Shown in pieces: positions 51,053 through 60,307 of a stretch of DNA of 64,000 nucleotides; the first letter of the stretch is position 1, and each line of letters starts with the position of its first letter. Under the pieces are notes generated by a model. That model saw nothing but the letters and a program-made list of their open reading frames with translations, was not told where the DNA came from and made no database searches. The stretch is from Micromonospora wenchangensis. Its GTDB lineage: Bacteria > Actinomycetota > Actinomycetes > Mycobacteriales > Micromonosporaceae. Both the position numbers and the translations under genes were made by a program. The stretch lies in assembly GCF_002210435.1 (NCBI RefSeq), contig NZ_MZMV01000004.1, positions 124,001 to 188,000 on the forward strand. The letters are read 5' to 3'.

Positions 51053-52492
51053 TCAGGCCGATGTTCGGGTCAGGTAAGGACTCGCGGGCAGCCGGACGGT
51101 GAACGCCGCGCCCCCCTCGGCGGCGTGCCCGGCGACGATCTCCCCGCCGAGCCGGCGGACCAGCCCGGCGGCCAACGCCAGCCCCAACCCGCTGCCCACC
51201 TTGCGGACCCCCCGGTAACGCTGGTGCAGCGCCCCCCGCTCGAAGGCCACCGCCAGGTCGTCGTCGGTGAAGCCGGGTCCGCCGTCGCGGACCTCGACCA
51301 GCCCACCGGCGGTCGGCCCGGGACCGGCAGCCCGGACCGCGAGCACCACCGGCGCCCCCGGCGGTACGACCCGCAGCGCGTTCTCCAGCAGCCCGTCCAC
51401 CACCTGCCTGATCCGCCCCGGATCGGTGTACGCGGGCACCGCCGTGCCCGGCGTCTCCAGCCGGAACGGCACCCCGACCGCCGCACACCGCTCCGACCAG
51501 GTGCGTTCGGCGTCGGCGGCCAGCCGGGTGAGGTCCACCGGCACCGGTTCCAGCGGGAAGTCCACCGCCTCCAGCCGGGCCAGCGCCAACAGGTCGGCGA
51601 CCAGCCGGTCCAGGTGCTGCGCCTCGGCGAGCATCGTCCGGCCCGTCGCGGTCGCCTCGTCCGCGCCGATCACCCCGTCGGCGAGCGCCTCCGCCCACCC
51701 CCGGATCGCGGTCAACGGGGTACGCAGCTCGTGCGAGACGGAGAGCAGGAACTCCCGCTGCCGGCCCTCACTGGTGGCCAGCGCGGCGGCCAACCCGTTC
51801 AACGCGTACGCCAGGTCGGCGACCTCGTCGGGCGGTTCGACGGGCACCCGGACGGCCCGGTCACCGGCGCGCAGCCGGGCGGCGGCGGTGGCGGCGTGCC
51901 GGATCGGCCGGGCCAGCCGGCGGGCCAGCAGCAGCCCGGCCGCCGCCCCGGCGGTGAGCCCGGCCAGCAGCGGCAGCCACAGCGCGCGCAGCACCTGCCG
52001 CCACGGCCCCTGCGGGGTGCCCCGGGTCAGCACCACCCCCTCCCCACCGGGCAGCGCCCGCCCCTCGACGAGGGTCCGTTGGCCGTTGACGAACCGGCGA
52101 CCGGAGACGTCCCGGCCGGCGGAGATCCGGTTCACCACCTGCCGGGGCAGGCCGGGGCGGTCGGCCAGCCCGCCCTGGACGACGTACACCTCGATCTGCT
52201 GGTCCTTGAGCTGGCGGATCAGCCGGTCGCCGGCCGCGTCGCGCTGGCGGCTGGGCCGCACCTTCAGCACGTCGGCGGCGAGCCGGGCCTGCGCGGCAAG
52301 CGCCTCCTGGTCGCGGCGTTCCACCCCGCGTACCGCCAGGGGGACCGCGACCAGGGCGGTGACCAGCACCGACACCAGCGCCACGGCGCAGGTGACCAGC
52401 ACCGCGCGGGAGGTCAGCGTGTGCAGGGAGCGGCGACGGCGGGGGGCGGTGTCACCCCGGGGGGCGGCCGGCGGCGCGGGGGGTTCAGCCAT
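51053..52492 (-). CDS. sensor histidine kinase
   Basis: The 479-aa kinase has two membrane segments (AVLVTCAVALVSVLVTALVA near 30-50; a second near 165-190) around an extracytoplasmic sensor loop. A HAMP domain (RLARPIRHAATAAARLRAGD), a HisKA phospho-acceptor SVSHELRTPL near residue 250, and an ATPase with N box LLENALRV, VRDGGPGF and GLGLALAAGL follow. It starts inside the response-regulator 3' end (8-bp overlap), so the pair is coupled. The signal is unknown. Confidence 0.95.
   Translation of the reverse strand: MAEPPAPPAAPRGDTAPRRRRSLHTLTSRAVLVTCAVALVSVLVTALVAVPLAVRGVERRDQEALAAQARLAADVLKVRPSRQRDAAGDRLIRQLKDQQIEVYVVQGGLADRPGLPRQVVNRISAGRDVSGRRFVNGQRTLVEGRALPGGEGVVLTRGTPQGPWRQVLRALWLPLLAGLTAGAAAGLLLARRLARPIRHAATAAARLRAGDRAVRVPVEPPDEVADLAYALNGLAAALATSEGRQREFLLSVSHELRTPLTAIRGWAEALADGVIGADEATATGRTMLAEAQHLDRLVADLLALARLEAVDFPLEPVPVDLTRLAADAERTWSERCAAVGVPFRLETPGTAVPAYTDPGRIRQVVDGLLENALRVVPPGAPVVLAVRAAGPGPTAGGLVEVRDGGPGFTDDDLAVAFERGALHQRYRGVRKVGSGLGLALAAGLVRRLGGEIVAGHAAEGGAAFTVRLPASPYLTRTSA
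51062..51078 (-). promoter_or_regulatory. 17-bp box upstream of lipoprotein gene
   Basis: TGTTCGGGTCAGGTAAG (plus strand) lies 65 bp upstream of the lipoprotein start, inside the kinase 3' end. An identical copy lies at 53225-53241 before the response regulator. GGGTCAGG also recurs 17 bp away at 51050-51057. It is a candidate binding site of the adjacent OmpR-type regulator. Confidence 0.5.
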
Positions 52493-53180
52493 CGGCGGCG
52501 TACCCGACGCCCCGGTGGGTGCGGATCACGCTGGCCGGGCCGAGCTTCGCCCGGACCTGGGCGACGTGCACGTCGACGGTACGGGTGCCGGCGTGCGCCG
52601 CGTACCCCCAGACCCCGGCCAGCAGTTCCTCCCGGGTGAACACCCGGCCGGGGCGGGCCATCAGGTGGGCGAGCAGGTCGAACTCGGTGGAGGTGAGCTG
52701 GACGGGGGTGCCGGCCGCGAGCACCGTGCGCCGGGCCGGGTCGAGGGTGACCGGGCCGACGGTGCGGGGCCGGTCCGCGCCGTCGGGGGCGCCGACGGTG
52801 CGCCGCAGCACCGCCCGGACCCGGGCCACCAGTTCGCGGGGGCTGAACGGTTTGGTCACGTAGTCGTCCGCGCCCAGCTCCAGGCCGACGATCCGGTCGA
52901 CCTCGTCGTCGCGGGCGGTGAGGAAGATGACCGGGGTCCAGTCGCCGGACTCGCGCAGCCGTCGGCAGACCTCGGTGCCGGCCAGGCCGGGCAGGGTGAT
53001 GTCGAGGACGCAGGCCACCGGGCGCAGCCGGCGGGCGGCGGCCAGCCCGGCCGTGCCGTCCCGTTCCAGGTGTACGCCGAACCCGTCCCGGCCCAGGTAG
53101 AGCCGGACCAGGTCGGCGATGGCGGGCTCGTCCTCCACGACGAGGACGAGCCCACGTGGTGCGGTGGCATCGACGGTCAC
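52485..53180 (-). CDS. OmpR-family response regulator
   Basis: The 231-aa protein has a receiver domain (VVEDEPA, phospho-acceptor D60 in CVLDITLPG, conserved TARDDEVDRI and VTKPFSPREL) and a winged-helix DNA-binding domain (LTSTEFDLLAHLMARPG, GTRTVDVHVAQVRAKLG, IRTHRGVGYA). A GTG at 53180 starts it; the only nearby ATG is out of frame and stops at once. It is first in the regulator-kinase-lipoprotein operon. Confidence 0.95.
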   Translation of the reverse strand: MTVDATAPRGLVLVVEDEPAIADLVRLYLGRDGFGVHLERDGTAGLAAARRLRPVACVLDITLPGLAGTEVCRRLRESGDWTPVIFLTARDDEVDRIVGLELGADDYVTKPFSPRELVARVRAVLRRTVGAPDGADRPRTVGPVTLDPARRTVLAAGTPVQLTSTEFDLLAHLMARPGRVFTREELLAGVWGYAAHAGTRTVDVHVAQVRAKLGPASVIRTHRGVGYAADG

Positions 53181-53224
53181 CGGCCCATGATGACCGACCC
53201 GGGGTCGGGCGGAACGGACGGCCG

Positions 53225-53241
53225 TGTTCGGGTCAGGTAAG
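53225..53241 (-). promoter_or_regulatory. 17-bp box upstream of response regulator
   Basis: This is identical to 51062-51078 and lies 45 bp before the regulator's start, in the short gap to the next gene. Its place before the operon fits autoregulation by the OmpR-type regulator. Confidence 0.5.
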
Positions 53242-53248
53242 AACCCGG

Positions 53249-53761
53249 TCAGCGGGTCGGCAGGGGGCGTAGCAGGGGGGCCGGCGCGACGGGCGGGTTG
53301 TCACCGATGGTGGCGACGACCCGTTCCTCGGGCCGGCGCAGCCGGGTCCGGAACGCGTGGTGCAGCAGCGTGTCGAGCTGCCACACCTGCTTCGGGTGCT
53401 GGGTACGGATGACGAACCGCTCGCGTACCCCGTCGATCGCGGTGGCGGCCAGCTCGACGGCCTGCGCGCGCGGGTCGGGGCTCCAGGTGACGTTGCTCAG
53501 CTCCCGCAGCTCGGTGTTGAGGTGCAGCCGTAGCCGGTGCAGCACCCGGGTCTGCCGGGTCACCACCAGCCGGCGGTGGGTGAGCAGCAGGAGGTAGTCG
53601 CCGTCGACCGGGCGGTCGGGGCGGGCGCACCGGGCGACCAGGATGGTGGCGTCCCCCGATCCGACGCACTGGCGGAAGACCGGCATGTGCCGGCTCACCG
53701 TCTGGACCGCCAGCCCGGTCTCGGCGGCGGCCGGGAGGAAGGTGCGCGAGAAGACGTCCAT
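53249..53761 (-). CDS. hypothetical protein, PH-like
   Basis: The 170-aa protein is not firmly recognised. It has a beta-rich core (YLLLLTHRRLVVTRQTRVLHRL, then HLNTELRELSNVTWSPD) that looks like a bacterial pleckstrin-homology-type domain. It has no signal peptide. It starts at ATG 53761 and ends just before the promoter box of the two-component system. The function is unknown. Confidence 0.65.
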   Translation of the reverse strand: MDVFSRTFLPAAAETGLAVQTVSRHMPVFRQCVGSGDATILVARCARPDRPVDGDYLLLLTHRRLVVTRQTRVLHRLRLHLNTELRELSNVTWSPDPRAQAVELAATAIDGVRERFVIRTQHPKQVWQLDTLLHHAFRTRLRRPEERVVATIGDNPPVAPAPLLRPLPTR

Positions 53762-53886
53762 ACCTGGCCAACGAGCCGTGACCAGGGGTGATATGGGTCA
53801 CTGTCGACTTTTGGAACTTCCACTCCCCCGGGTCGCACCACCGGTGCGTCTTTTCCGCACCGGCGGCTGTCCGGGGGTGCGGGGCC

Positions 53887-54999
53887 TCAGACGGGCATCG
53901 GCGCGAACAGCTCGCCGAGCCAGCCCGGCACCGCGTCGGCGTACTCGGCGCGACCCGGGTCGGTGGTGGCCAGCGCCCGCCGCCAGGACAGCGCCCGGCT
54001 CACCGTGGTCACCCGGACGGCCAGCCCGGCGGCCTCCCGCAGGGCCGCCCGGTCGTGCCGGTCGGTCCACGCCTCCAGGTAGGCGTCCCGCAGCCGCAGC
54101 AGCACCGGGTCCCCCTCGGGCAGCGAGTAGGTGTGCGCCACCGAACGCAGGGTCACCAGCAGGGTGCCGAACGGGTGCGCCACGGATGCGTCGCCCCAGT
54201 CGAAGAAGCGGTAGCCGTCGGCGGCGAACACGTTCCCGTCGTGCAGGTCGTCGTGCTGCACGCTGGCCGGGATGCCGGTGTCGGCGAGCCGCCCGCAGTC
54301 GTCGGCGAAGCGCGGCAGGTACGCCCGCAGCCGCTCGTAGGTCGCCGCGTCCAGCCCACCGTCGTCGCTCCCGGCGCCGTCGCCGTCGACCCCGGCGGCC
54401 GGGCGGGTATCGCCGTCGCCATCGTCTCCGGGTGCCGGGCGGGTGTCGGTGCCGCCGGTGGCCGGGCGGGTGTCGGTGCCGTCGTGTTCCGAGGCGAGGA
54501 GCAGGGCGGCGCGGTCGTCGAGCAGGTCGGCGAGCAGGGCCGGCAGGGCCGCCGGCCGCTGGTCGGGCACGCCGAGCGCGACGAGGGCGTCGGCCCGGGG
54601 AGCGACCGTCCGTTGGAGATCGGCGTAGGCGGCGAGCACGTCGGCCCACCGGGTCGGGTCCGGTTCGGCCAGGTCACGCAGGGACGGGCCACCGTGGGGC
54701 AGCAGCGACCAGCCCCGCGCGGGGTCCACGGCCACCGGGTCGAGCACCCGCCCGGGGGCGTGCCGGGGCAACTCGGCCAGCAGCACCGCCTCGTACGCCG
54801 TGCCGGGGTTGTTCGCCTTGAACCAGTACGGCCCGGCGTCGGTGGGCACCTGCCAGACCAGTGACCAGGGGCGCTGCCGGGCCTCGACCGGGCCGGTGAC
54901 CCGCCGGCCGTGCCGGTCGAGCTGCCCGGTCACCCAGTCCAGCGCGGTGGCCCGCCACTGCGGGTCGGCCCAGCCGGGGGCCACGGAGACGATCGTCAC
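53887..54999 (-). CDS. aminoglycoside-phosphotransferase-fold protein
   Basis: The 370-aa protein has the APH/choline-kinase catalytic loop HDDLHDGNVF and the metal-binding FFDWGDAS, so the kinase-type active site looks intact. The substrate is unknown; core members of this fold in actinomycetes are often not resistance enzymes. A low-complexity insert near residues 175-215 repeats DTRPAxG three times and is Asp/Gly-rich, probably a disordered loop. The GTG at 54999 is a guess, as no clear ribosome site is seen and the frame is open to 55092. Confidence 0.75.
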   Translation of the reverse strand: MTIVSVAPGWADPQWRATALDWVTGQLDRHGRRVTGPVEARQRPWSLVWQVPTDAGPYWFKANNPGTAYEAVLLAELPRHAPGRVLDPVAVDPARGWSLLPHGGPSLRDLAEPDPTRWADVLAAYADLQRTVAPRADALVALGVPDQRPAALPALLADLLDDRAALLLASEHDGTDTRPATGGTDTRPAPGDDGDGDTRPAAGVDGDGAGSDDGGLDAATYERLRAYLPRFADDCGRLADTGIPASVQHDDLHDGNVFAADGYRFFDWGDASVAHPFGTLLVTLRSVAHTYSLPEGDPVLLRLRDAYLEAWTDRHDRAALREAAGLAVRVTTVSRALSWRRALATTDPGRAEYADAVPGWLGELFAPMPV

Positions 55000-55172
55000 G
55001 TCGCGCAGAGTAGGCCACCCGCCCACCCCGGCACCCGCCATTTTCGGCCGGGCGGGATCGCAATGAGGCCCGTGTGGCGGCATCAAGGCCACCCGGACAC
55101 CGCATCATCGGCCCCGTCACGGTGACCTCGACGGCCCGGCCCGGCCCGGCCCGCCGCCGGCGGGTGGCGTCA

Positions 55173-56104
55173 GTGCGTGTTTGAGAAGGTCTGATGTGGA
55201 CGGCGTGGCGGCATGACATCGGCTGCCGCGGCGGGCAGGGTGGCGCGGTGTCTGCGCGTCGTGGTTACCCCTCGGACCTGACCGACGCTCAGTGGACGCT
55301 GATCGCGCCGTTGTTGCCGGAGCCGAACACCGACGGCCGGCGGGAGAAGCACCCACGGCGGGAGATCGTCAACGCGATCCTGTACGTGGTGCGGTCGGGG
55401 TGCCCGTGGCGCTATCTGCCGGCTGACCTGCCGCCGTGGCAGACGGTGTACTGGTACTTCACCCGGTGGGAAGAAGCCGGCGTGACGGAGAAACTCCTGA
55501 CCACGCTCCGGATCAAGGCCCGGGTGCAACAGGGCCGCCAGCCGGAGCCGTCGGCGGGGATCATCGATTCGCAGAGCGTGAAGGGCGCCGACACCGTCGG
55601 CCGGGACAGCCGAGGCTACGACGCGGGCAAGAAGATCAACGGCCGGAAACGGTTCATCATCACCGATACCCTGGGCCTGCTGGTCACCGTGACCGTGCTC
55701 GCCGCGAGCTGGCAGGACCGCGACGGAGCCAAGACGGCCCTGCTCAGCGCTTACATGGTCACCCCGATCCGGCACGTCTTCGCCGATCAGGGATTCGCTG
55801 GGCGACTCGTCGACTGGACCCGCGACACCCTGCGCACCACGCTGGAGATCGTCCGCAAACCCGCCGACCAACGCGGCTTCGCCGTCCACCCACGCCGTTG
55901 GGTCGTGGAACGCACCCTGGCCTGGCTCACCGCCTGCCGCCGGCTCGCCCGCGACTACGAGCGCCAACCGGCCGTCTCAGCAGCCCTCATCCGCTGGGCC
56001 GCGATCGCCGGCATGACCCGCCGCATCACCCACGACCAACCAGCACGCCGTCAAACCCGCCGCACCTTCACCTAGGCCTGATCAACACCATCTCAAACAC
56101 GCAC
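55173..56104 (+). mobile_element. intact IS5-family insertion sequence
   Basis: Ends GTGCGTGTTTGAGA (55173-55186) and TCTCAAACACGCAC (56091-56104) are perfect inverted repeats, flanked by TCA at 55170-55172 and 56105-56107. The length is 932 bp with one full transposase gene. The right-hand TCA is also the stop codon of the minus-strand thiolase gene. Confidence 0.92.
55248..56075 (+). CDS. IS5-family transposase
   Basis: The 275-aa transposase has the usual start (RRGYPSDLTDAQWTLIAPLLP) and a DDE core: Asp in IIDSQSVKGADTVG, the KKINGRKRFIITDTLG strand, Asp in HVFADQGFAGRL, and Glu in RRWVVERTLAWL. It appears complete and active. A GTG at 55248 is taken as the start by analogy to relatives; ATG 55194 would add 18 residues. 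Confidence 0.93.
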   Translation: MSARRGYPSDLTDAQWTLIAPLLPEPNTDGRREKHPRREIVNAILYVVRSGCPWRYLPADLPPWQTVYWYFTRWEEAGVTEKLLTTLRIKARVQQGRQPEPSAGIIDSQSVKGADTVGRDSRGYDAGKKINGRKRFIITDTLGLLVTVTVLAASWQDRDGAKTALLSAYMVTPIRHVFADQGFAGRLVDWTRDTLRTTLEIVRKPADQRGFAVHPRRWVVERTLAWLTACRRLARDYERQPAVSAALIRWAAIAGMTRRITHDQPARRQTRRTFT

Positions 56105-57277
56105 TCAGAGGAGTTCGAGGATGGTGGCGTTGGCCATGCCGCCGCCCTCGCACATGGTCTGCAGGCCGTACCGGAGGTCGTTGTCCCGCATGTGCTGGAG
56201 CATCGTCGTCATGATCCGGGCACCGGACGCGCCGAGCGGGTGCCCCAGCGCGATCGCCCCGCCGCGCGGATTCAGCCGCTCCGGGTCGGCCTCGGTCTCG
56301 GCGAGCCAGGCCAGCGGCACCGGGGCGAACGCCTCGTTCACCTCGTACACGCCGATCTCCTCGATGCCCAGGCCGGCGCGGCGCAGCGCCTTCGCGGTGG
56401 CCGGGATGGGGGCGGTGAGCATGGCGACCGGGTCGTCGGCGGCGACCACGGCGGTGTGCACCCGGGCCAGCGGGCGCAGGCCGTGCCGGCTGGCCCACTC
56501 GCTGGTGGTGACGGCGAGCGCGGCGGCCCCGTCGGAGATCTGCGACGCGGACCCGGCGGTCACCACCCCGTCGGCGCGGAACGGGGTCTTCAGCTCGCCG
56601 AGCGCGGCGAGCGAGGTGTCCCGGCGGATGCCCTCGTCGGCGGTGAACGAGCGGCCGTCGCTGAGCGGCACCGGGGCCAGTTCGGGGTCGAACGCCCCGG
56701 CGTCCTGCGCGGCGGCGGCCTTCTCGTGGCTGGCCAGGGCGAACTCGTCGAGCTGACTGCGGGAGAAGCGCCACCGGGCGGCGATCAGCTCGGCGCCGAC
56801 CCCCTGGTTGAACGGCAGCGGCTGGTCGTCGGCGAAGCCCTCGACGCCCCGGTAGCGGGCCCGGATGCGGTCGCTGAACGGCATGCCGTCGCCGACGCTG
56901 GACCCCATCGGCACCCGGGTCATCGACTCGACGCCACCGGCCACCACCAGGTCGGCCTGCCCGGAGACGACCGTCGCGGCGGCGAAATGCAGGGCCTGCT
57001 GGCTGGAGCCGCACTGCCGGTCGAGGGTGGTGCCGGGCACCGACTCGGGCCAGCCGGCGGCGAGCACGGCGTTGCGGGCGACGTTCCAGGACTGCTCGCC
57101 GACCTGGGACACGCAGCCCCACACCACGTCGTCGACCTGGCCGGAATCGATGCCGGTGCGGTCGGCGAGGGCGCGCAGCACGTGCGCCGACAGGTCGACC
57201 GGGTGCACCTCGGCCAGGCCGCCCTTGCGTCGCCCGACCGGGGTACGCACCGCACCGACGATGACTGCGTCACTCAT
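56105..57277 (-). CDS. acetyl-CoA C-acyltransferase (thiolase)
   Basis: The 390-aa thiolase has the catalytic C89 in DRQCGSSQQAL, H346 in ALGHPLGASGAR and C376 in TMCEGGGMANA. It would join or cleave acyl-CoA units, in beta-oxidation or in acetoacetyl-CoA formation. The stop codon TGA is formed by the target-site duplication of the adjacent IS, so the protein is complete. The ATG at 57277 is the usual start (MSDAVIVGAVRTPVGR). Confidence 0.95.
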   Translation of the reverse strand: MSDAVIVGAVRTPVGRRKGGLAEVHPVDLSAHVLRALADRTGIDSGQVDDVVWGCVSQVGEQSWNVARNAVLAAGWPESVPGTTLDRQCGSSQQALHFAAATVVSGQADLVVAGGVESMTRVPMGSSVGDGMPFSDRIRARYRGVEGFADDQPLPFNQGVGAELIAARWRFSRSQLDEFALASHEKAAAAQDAGAFDPELAPVPLSDGRSFTADEGIRRDTSLAALGELKTPFRADGVVTAGSASQISDGAAALAVTTSEWASRHGLRPLARVHTAVVAADDPVAMLTAPIPATAKALRRAGLGIEEIGVYEVNEAFAPVPLAWLAETEADPERLNPRGGAIALGHPLGASGARIMTTMLQHMRDNDLRYGLQTMCEGGGMANATILELL

Positions 57278-57381
57278 GACTACTCCCCGGTAACTTCGGC
57301 TGTGTCGATACTACGTCCCCGACCGCCGGTCCGCCCCCCGCGTCGCCGGGGCCGGCCCGGCGTGGCTGGCATGCTGGGACG

Positions 57382-57807
57382 GTGCATCCACCGACGTCTC
57401 CGGCCCGCCAGTGGCGGGTCCCCCCGGCGGTCCCGGCGGTGAAGCTGGCCGGCGCGGTCGGGCTGGTCGCCCTCGGACTGCTGCTCGCCGACGGCGACCC
57501 GGTCCCGCTGGCGCTGGCCGTCGCCGCCGCCGTGGGTATCGCCGCCTGGGCGGTACGCGACCTGCTCGCCCCGGTCCGGCTCGCGGTCGACGCCGACGGG
57601 ATCACCGTCGTGCGGGGGTACGCCGGGCGGCGGCACCTGCCGTGGGAGGCGGTGGAGGCGGTCACCGTGGACCGGCGGACCCGGTTCGGGCTGACCGGCG
57701 AGACGTTGGAGATCGACGCGGGTGAGACCCTGCACCTGCTCGGCCGGGCCGACCTGGGCGCGCCCCCGGCCGAGGTGGCCGAGGCGGTCCGGGCCGCCCG
57801 CCCCTGA
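57382..57807 (+). CDS. small membrane protein with PH-like domain
   Basis: The 141-aa protein has two close hydrophobic segments (VKLAGAVGLVALGLLLAD, VPLALAVAAAVGIAAWAV) and a C-terminal bacterial PH-like domain (LAVDADGITVVRGYAG, LPWEAVEAVTVD). Members are common in actinobacteria and uncharacterised. The start is GTG at 57382. It is divergent from the thiolase gene. Confidence 0.75.
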   Translation: MHPPTSPARQWRVPPAVPAVKLAGAVGLVALGLLLADGDPVPLALAVAAAVGIAAWAVRDLLAPVRLAVDADGITVVRGYAGRRHLPWEAVEAVTVDRRTRFGLTGETLEIDAGETLHLLGRADLGAPPAEVAEAVRAARP

Positions 57808-57835
57808 CCGGCGCACGGCCCCGCCCCGGTACCGC

Positions 57836-58783
57836 TCAGCCGAGCAGCATCACCGTACGGACGATCACCAGGCCGAGCAGCGCGAGCAGGATGACCCCCG
57901 CACCGGCGGCCTGGAACACCGAGCGCCGCATCCGGGGGGCGTACGCCAGCACGAGCGCCATCAGCGCCCCGACGATCAGCCCGCCGACGTGGCCCGGGAT
58001 GGAGATGCCCGGCACGGTGAACGTGAAGATCAGGTTGATCACCAGGATCGGCAGGATCGCCGAGGTGTCCCGGCCGAGCCGGCGCATCAGCACGAAGACC
58101 GCCGCGAACAGCCCGAAGATCGCCGTCGAGGCACCTGCCGAGGCGGTGTTGGGGCTGCTGAACAGGTACGCCGCGACGTTGCCGCCGAGCCCGGCCATCA
58201 GGTAGAGGCCGAGGAACCGCAGCGGCCCGAGCAGGGCCTCCAGCTCCCGCCCGAGCACCCAGAGCGCCCACATGTTGAGCAGCAGGTGCACCACGCCGTA
58301 GTGCAGGAACATCGCGGTGACCAGCCGGTACCACTCGCCGGAGGCGACCCCGTGCGCCTCGCCGAACGGCACGTACGAGGCGTAGCTGAGCACCGAACCC
58401 CACTGGGTCAGCGGGGTGCCACCGCCGAGCAGGCCGCCGAAGCCTGAGCCGCCGATCAGCGAGTCGCCGCCCCGGTCACTGAGCACCGAGACGACCATGA
58501 CCAGCACGTTCAGCGCGATCAGGGTGCGGGTGACCAGGCCACGACGGCCGGCGGCACCGCCACCGAAGGCGGTACGCGCCGGCCGTACGCTGCGGCGTCC
58601 CTCGTTCACGCACTCCGGGCACTGGTGGCCGACGGGAGCGTCCCGCATGCAGTCCGGGCAGATCGGCCGGTCGCAGCGGGAGCACCTGAGGTACGTCTCC
58701 CGGTCGGAGTGGCGGTAGCAGACCGGGGTGGTCGGCACCGACCCGCCGGTGGCGTCGCCGGCCGGCCCGGAGCGTTCAGTCAT
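57836..58783 (-). CDS. rhomboid intramembrane serine protease with zinc-ribbon N terminus
   Basis: The 315-aa protein has a cytoplasmic Cys-rich segment (CYRHSDRETYLRCSRCDRPICPDCM, continuing to CPEC; about residues 22-58) that looks like a zinc-binding B-box-like module. Six membrane segments follow with the rhomboid catalytic Ser in GASTAIFG and His in GHVGGLIVG. Rhomboids cleave membrane helices. Substrates are unknown. It starts at ATG 58783. Confidence 0.93.
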   Translation of the reverse strand: MTERSGPAGDATGGSVPTTPVCYRHSDRETYLRCSRCDRPICPDCMRDAPVGHQCPECVNEGRRSVRPARTAFGGGAAGRRGLVTRTLIALNVLVMVVSVLSDRGGDSLIGGSGFGGLLGGGTPLTQWGSVLSYASYVPFGEAHGVASGEWYRLVTAMFLHYGVVHLLLNMWALWVLGRELEALLGPLRFLGLYLMAGLGGNVAAYLFSSPNTASAGASTAIFGLFAAVFVLMRRLGRDTSAILPILVINLIFTFTVPGISIPGHVGGLIVGALMALVLAYAPRMRRSVFQAAGAGVILLALLGLVIVRTVMLLG

Positions 58784-58810
58784 GCGTGCAAAGGTACCTC
58801 GCAGCCGCGG

Positions 58811-59341
58811 TCAGGCCCCGGTGCGCTCGATCTCGACCCGCTCGATCACCACGTCCTGCAACGGCCTGTCGCTCGGGCCGGTGGGGGTGTTGGCGATCGA
58901 GTCCACCACCTTCGCCGACTGCTCGTCGGCCACCTGGCCGAAGATGGTGTGCCGGTTGTTCAGGTGCGGGGTCGCCCCGACGGTGATGAAGAACTGCGAG
59001 CCGTTGGTGCCCGGCCCGGCGTTCGCCATCGCCAGCAGGTACGGCCGGTCGAAGCGCAGCTCCGGGTGGAACTCGTCGGCGAACGTGTAACCCGGGCCGC
59101 CCCGGCCGGTGCCGGTCGGGTCACCCATCTGGATCATGAAGCCGCTGATCACCCGGTGCGAGATGGTGCCGTCGTAGTACGGCCCGTTGCCCGGCTGACC
59201 GGTACGGGGATCGGTGTATTCCTTGTTGCCCTCGGCCAGGTCGACGAAGTTACGAACCGTCTTCGGAGCGTGATTGCCGAAGAGTTCCAGCCGGATCGGG
59301 CCAGCGTTGGTGTGCAAGGTGGCGTAGACAGCCTCGGCCAC
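58811..59341 (-). CDS. cyclophilin-type peptidyl-prolyl isomerase
   Basis: The 176-aa single-domain cyclophilin has the active-site segments FHRVI-like SHRVISGFMIQMGDP and NGSQFFITVGATPHLN, and GQVAD near the end. It is cytoplasmic, without a signal peptide, and assists folding. It lies 27 bp upstream of the rhomboid gene in the same direction, so co-transcription is likely. Confidence 0.95.
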   Translation of the reverse strand: MAEAVYATLHTNAGPIRLELFGNHAPKTVRNFVDLAEGNKEYTDPRTGQPGNGPYYDGTISHRVISGFMIQMGDPTGTGRGGPGYTFADEFHPELRFDRPYLLAMANAGPGTNGSQFFITVGATPHLNNRHTIFGQVADEQSAKVVDSIANTPTGPSDRPLQDVVIERVEIERTGA

Positions 59342-59458
59342 GGGTACTCCTCACTCGTTGGTCAGTTCCATGCGGATCCTCCCATGTGCCCCATCTGGCA
59401 GTGCGGAGGCATCCGTTGGTGGAGGATGACGAAGGAACAACTCCCAGGAGGTGGGACC

Positions 59459-60289
59459 GTGTTTGGAATCGGGCGGCGCAAGACCCAGGGGCAGCTGGCA
59501 AAGGTGGAGCTGCACCAGGGCATCGGTCACCTGAGGCAGGCCGCCACGCACGCGGCCAAGGGCGCCGGCGCCACGGTCGGCCCGCGGGTCCAGTCGGCCC
59601 GCAGTGCCGTCGCACCGACCGCGGTCGCGGTGCGGGACCGGGCCTCCAGCGGCCTGGCGACGACGGCCGCGGCACTCGCCCCGGTGGCCCTGGCGGTGCG
59701 CCACGCCCAGGCCGAGGCCGCCGGCAGGGCGGTGGCCGGCAAGAAGGCCGCCGCCGCGAAGCAGGCCAAGGTGAGCAAGAAGATCAAGGCGAAGAGCCCG
59801 AAGGCCCGGAAGCGGAAGCAGACCTCGCGCGGCATGATGGCCGGCCTGCTGGTCGCCGGCACGGTGGCCGGGGTGGCCGGCGCGATGGCCCTGCGTCGCC
59901 GCCGCGAGCAGCAGGAGTGGGCCGAGTACGACCCGACCCGCGGCATCGGCACCGCCCCCGTCCCGCCGGCCGCCGGTGCCTCCACCACCGCCGACGTCTC
60001 CACCGCTTCGGCCGCCGCCGGCGTCGACGCCCCCCGCGACGACGTCGACATCCTGGTGGTCGAGACCCCGTCGGCCGACGGCACCACGGCCACCGGTTCG
60101 GCCACCCCGCCCACCGGCGTCGGCAGTTCCGCCGTGGCGGCCGCCACCCCGGCCGGCAAGCCGGTGATCCACCCGAACGACAAGGTTCCCTCGGTCGCCG
60201 AGGGCGCCACCGACGTCTCCGGCCGGCCGGCCGACGACCTCGGCAAGGCGCTCGACGCCGGGAAGACCGCGTCCAGCACCCGGCGCTGA
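59459..60289 (+). CDS. DUF-type protein, single membrane segment, basic/Ala-rich
   Basis: The 276-aa protein has an Ala-rich helical N terminus, a Lys-rich stretch (KKIKAKSPKARKRKQTSRG) just before one membrane helix (MMAGLLVAGTVAGVAGAMAL), then RRRREQQEW and a disordered Thr/Ala/Pro tail. The basic patches on both sides make topology uncertain. The GTG at 59459 has AGGAGG 6-7 bases upstream. The function is unknown; similar proteins are widespread in actinomycetes. Confidence 0.75.
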   Translation: MFGIGRRKTQGQLAKVELHQGIGHLRQAATHAAKGAGATVGPRVQSARSAVAPTAVAVRDRASSGLATTAAALAPVALAVRHAQAEAAGRAVAGKKAAAAKQAKVSKKIKAKSPKARKRKQTSRGMMAGLLVAGTVAGVAGAMALRRRREQQEWAEYDPTRGIGTAPVPPAAGASTTADVSTASAAAGVDAPRDDVDILVVETPSADGTTATGSATPPTGVGSSAVAAATPAGKPVIHPNDKVPSVAEGATDVSGRPADDLGKALDAGKTASSTRR

Positions 60290-60307
60290 TCCCCCGCACC
60301 TCGACGG

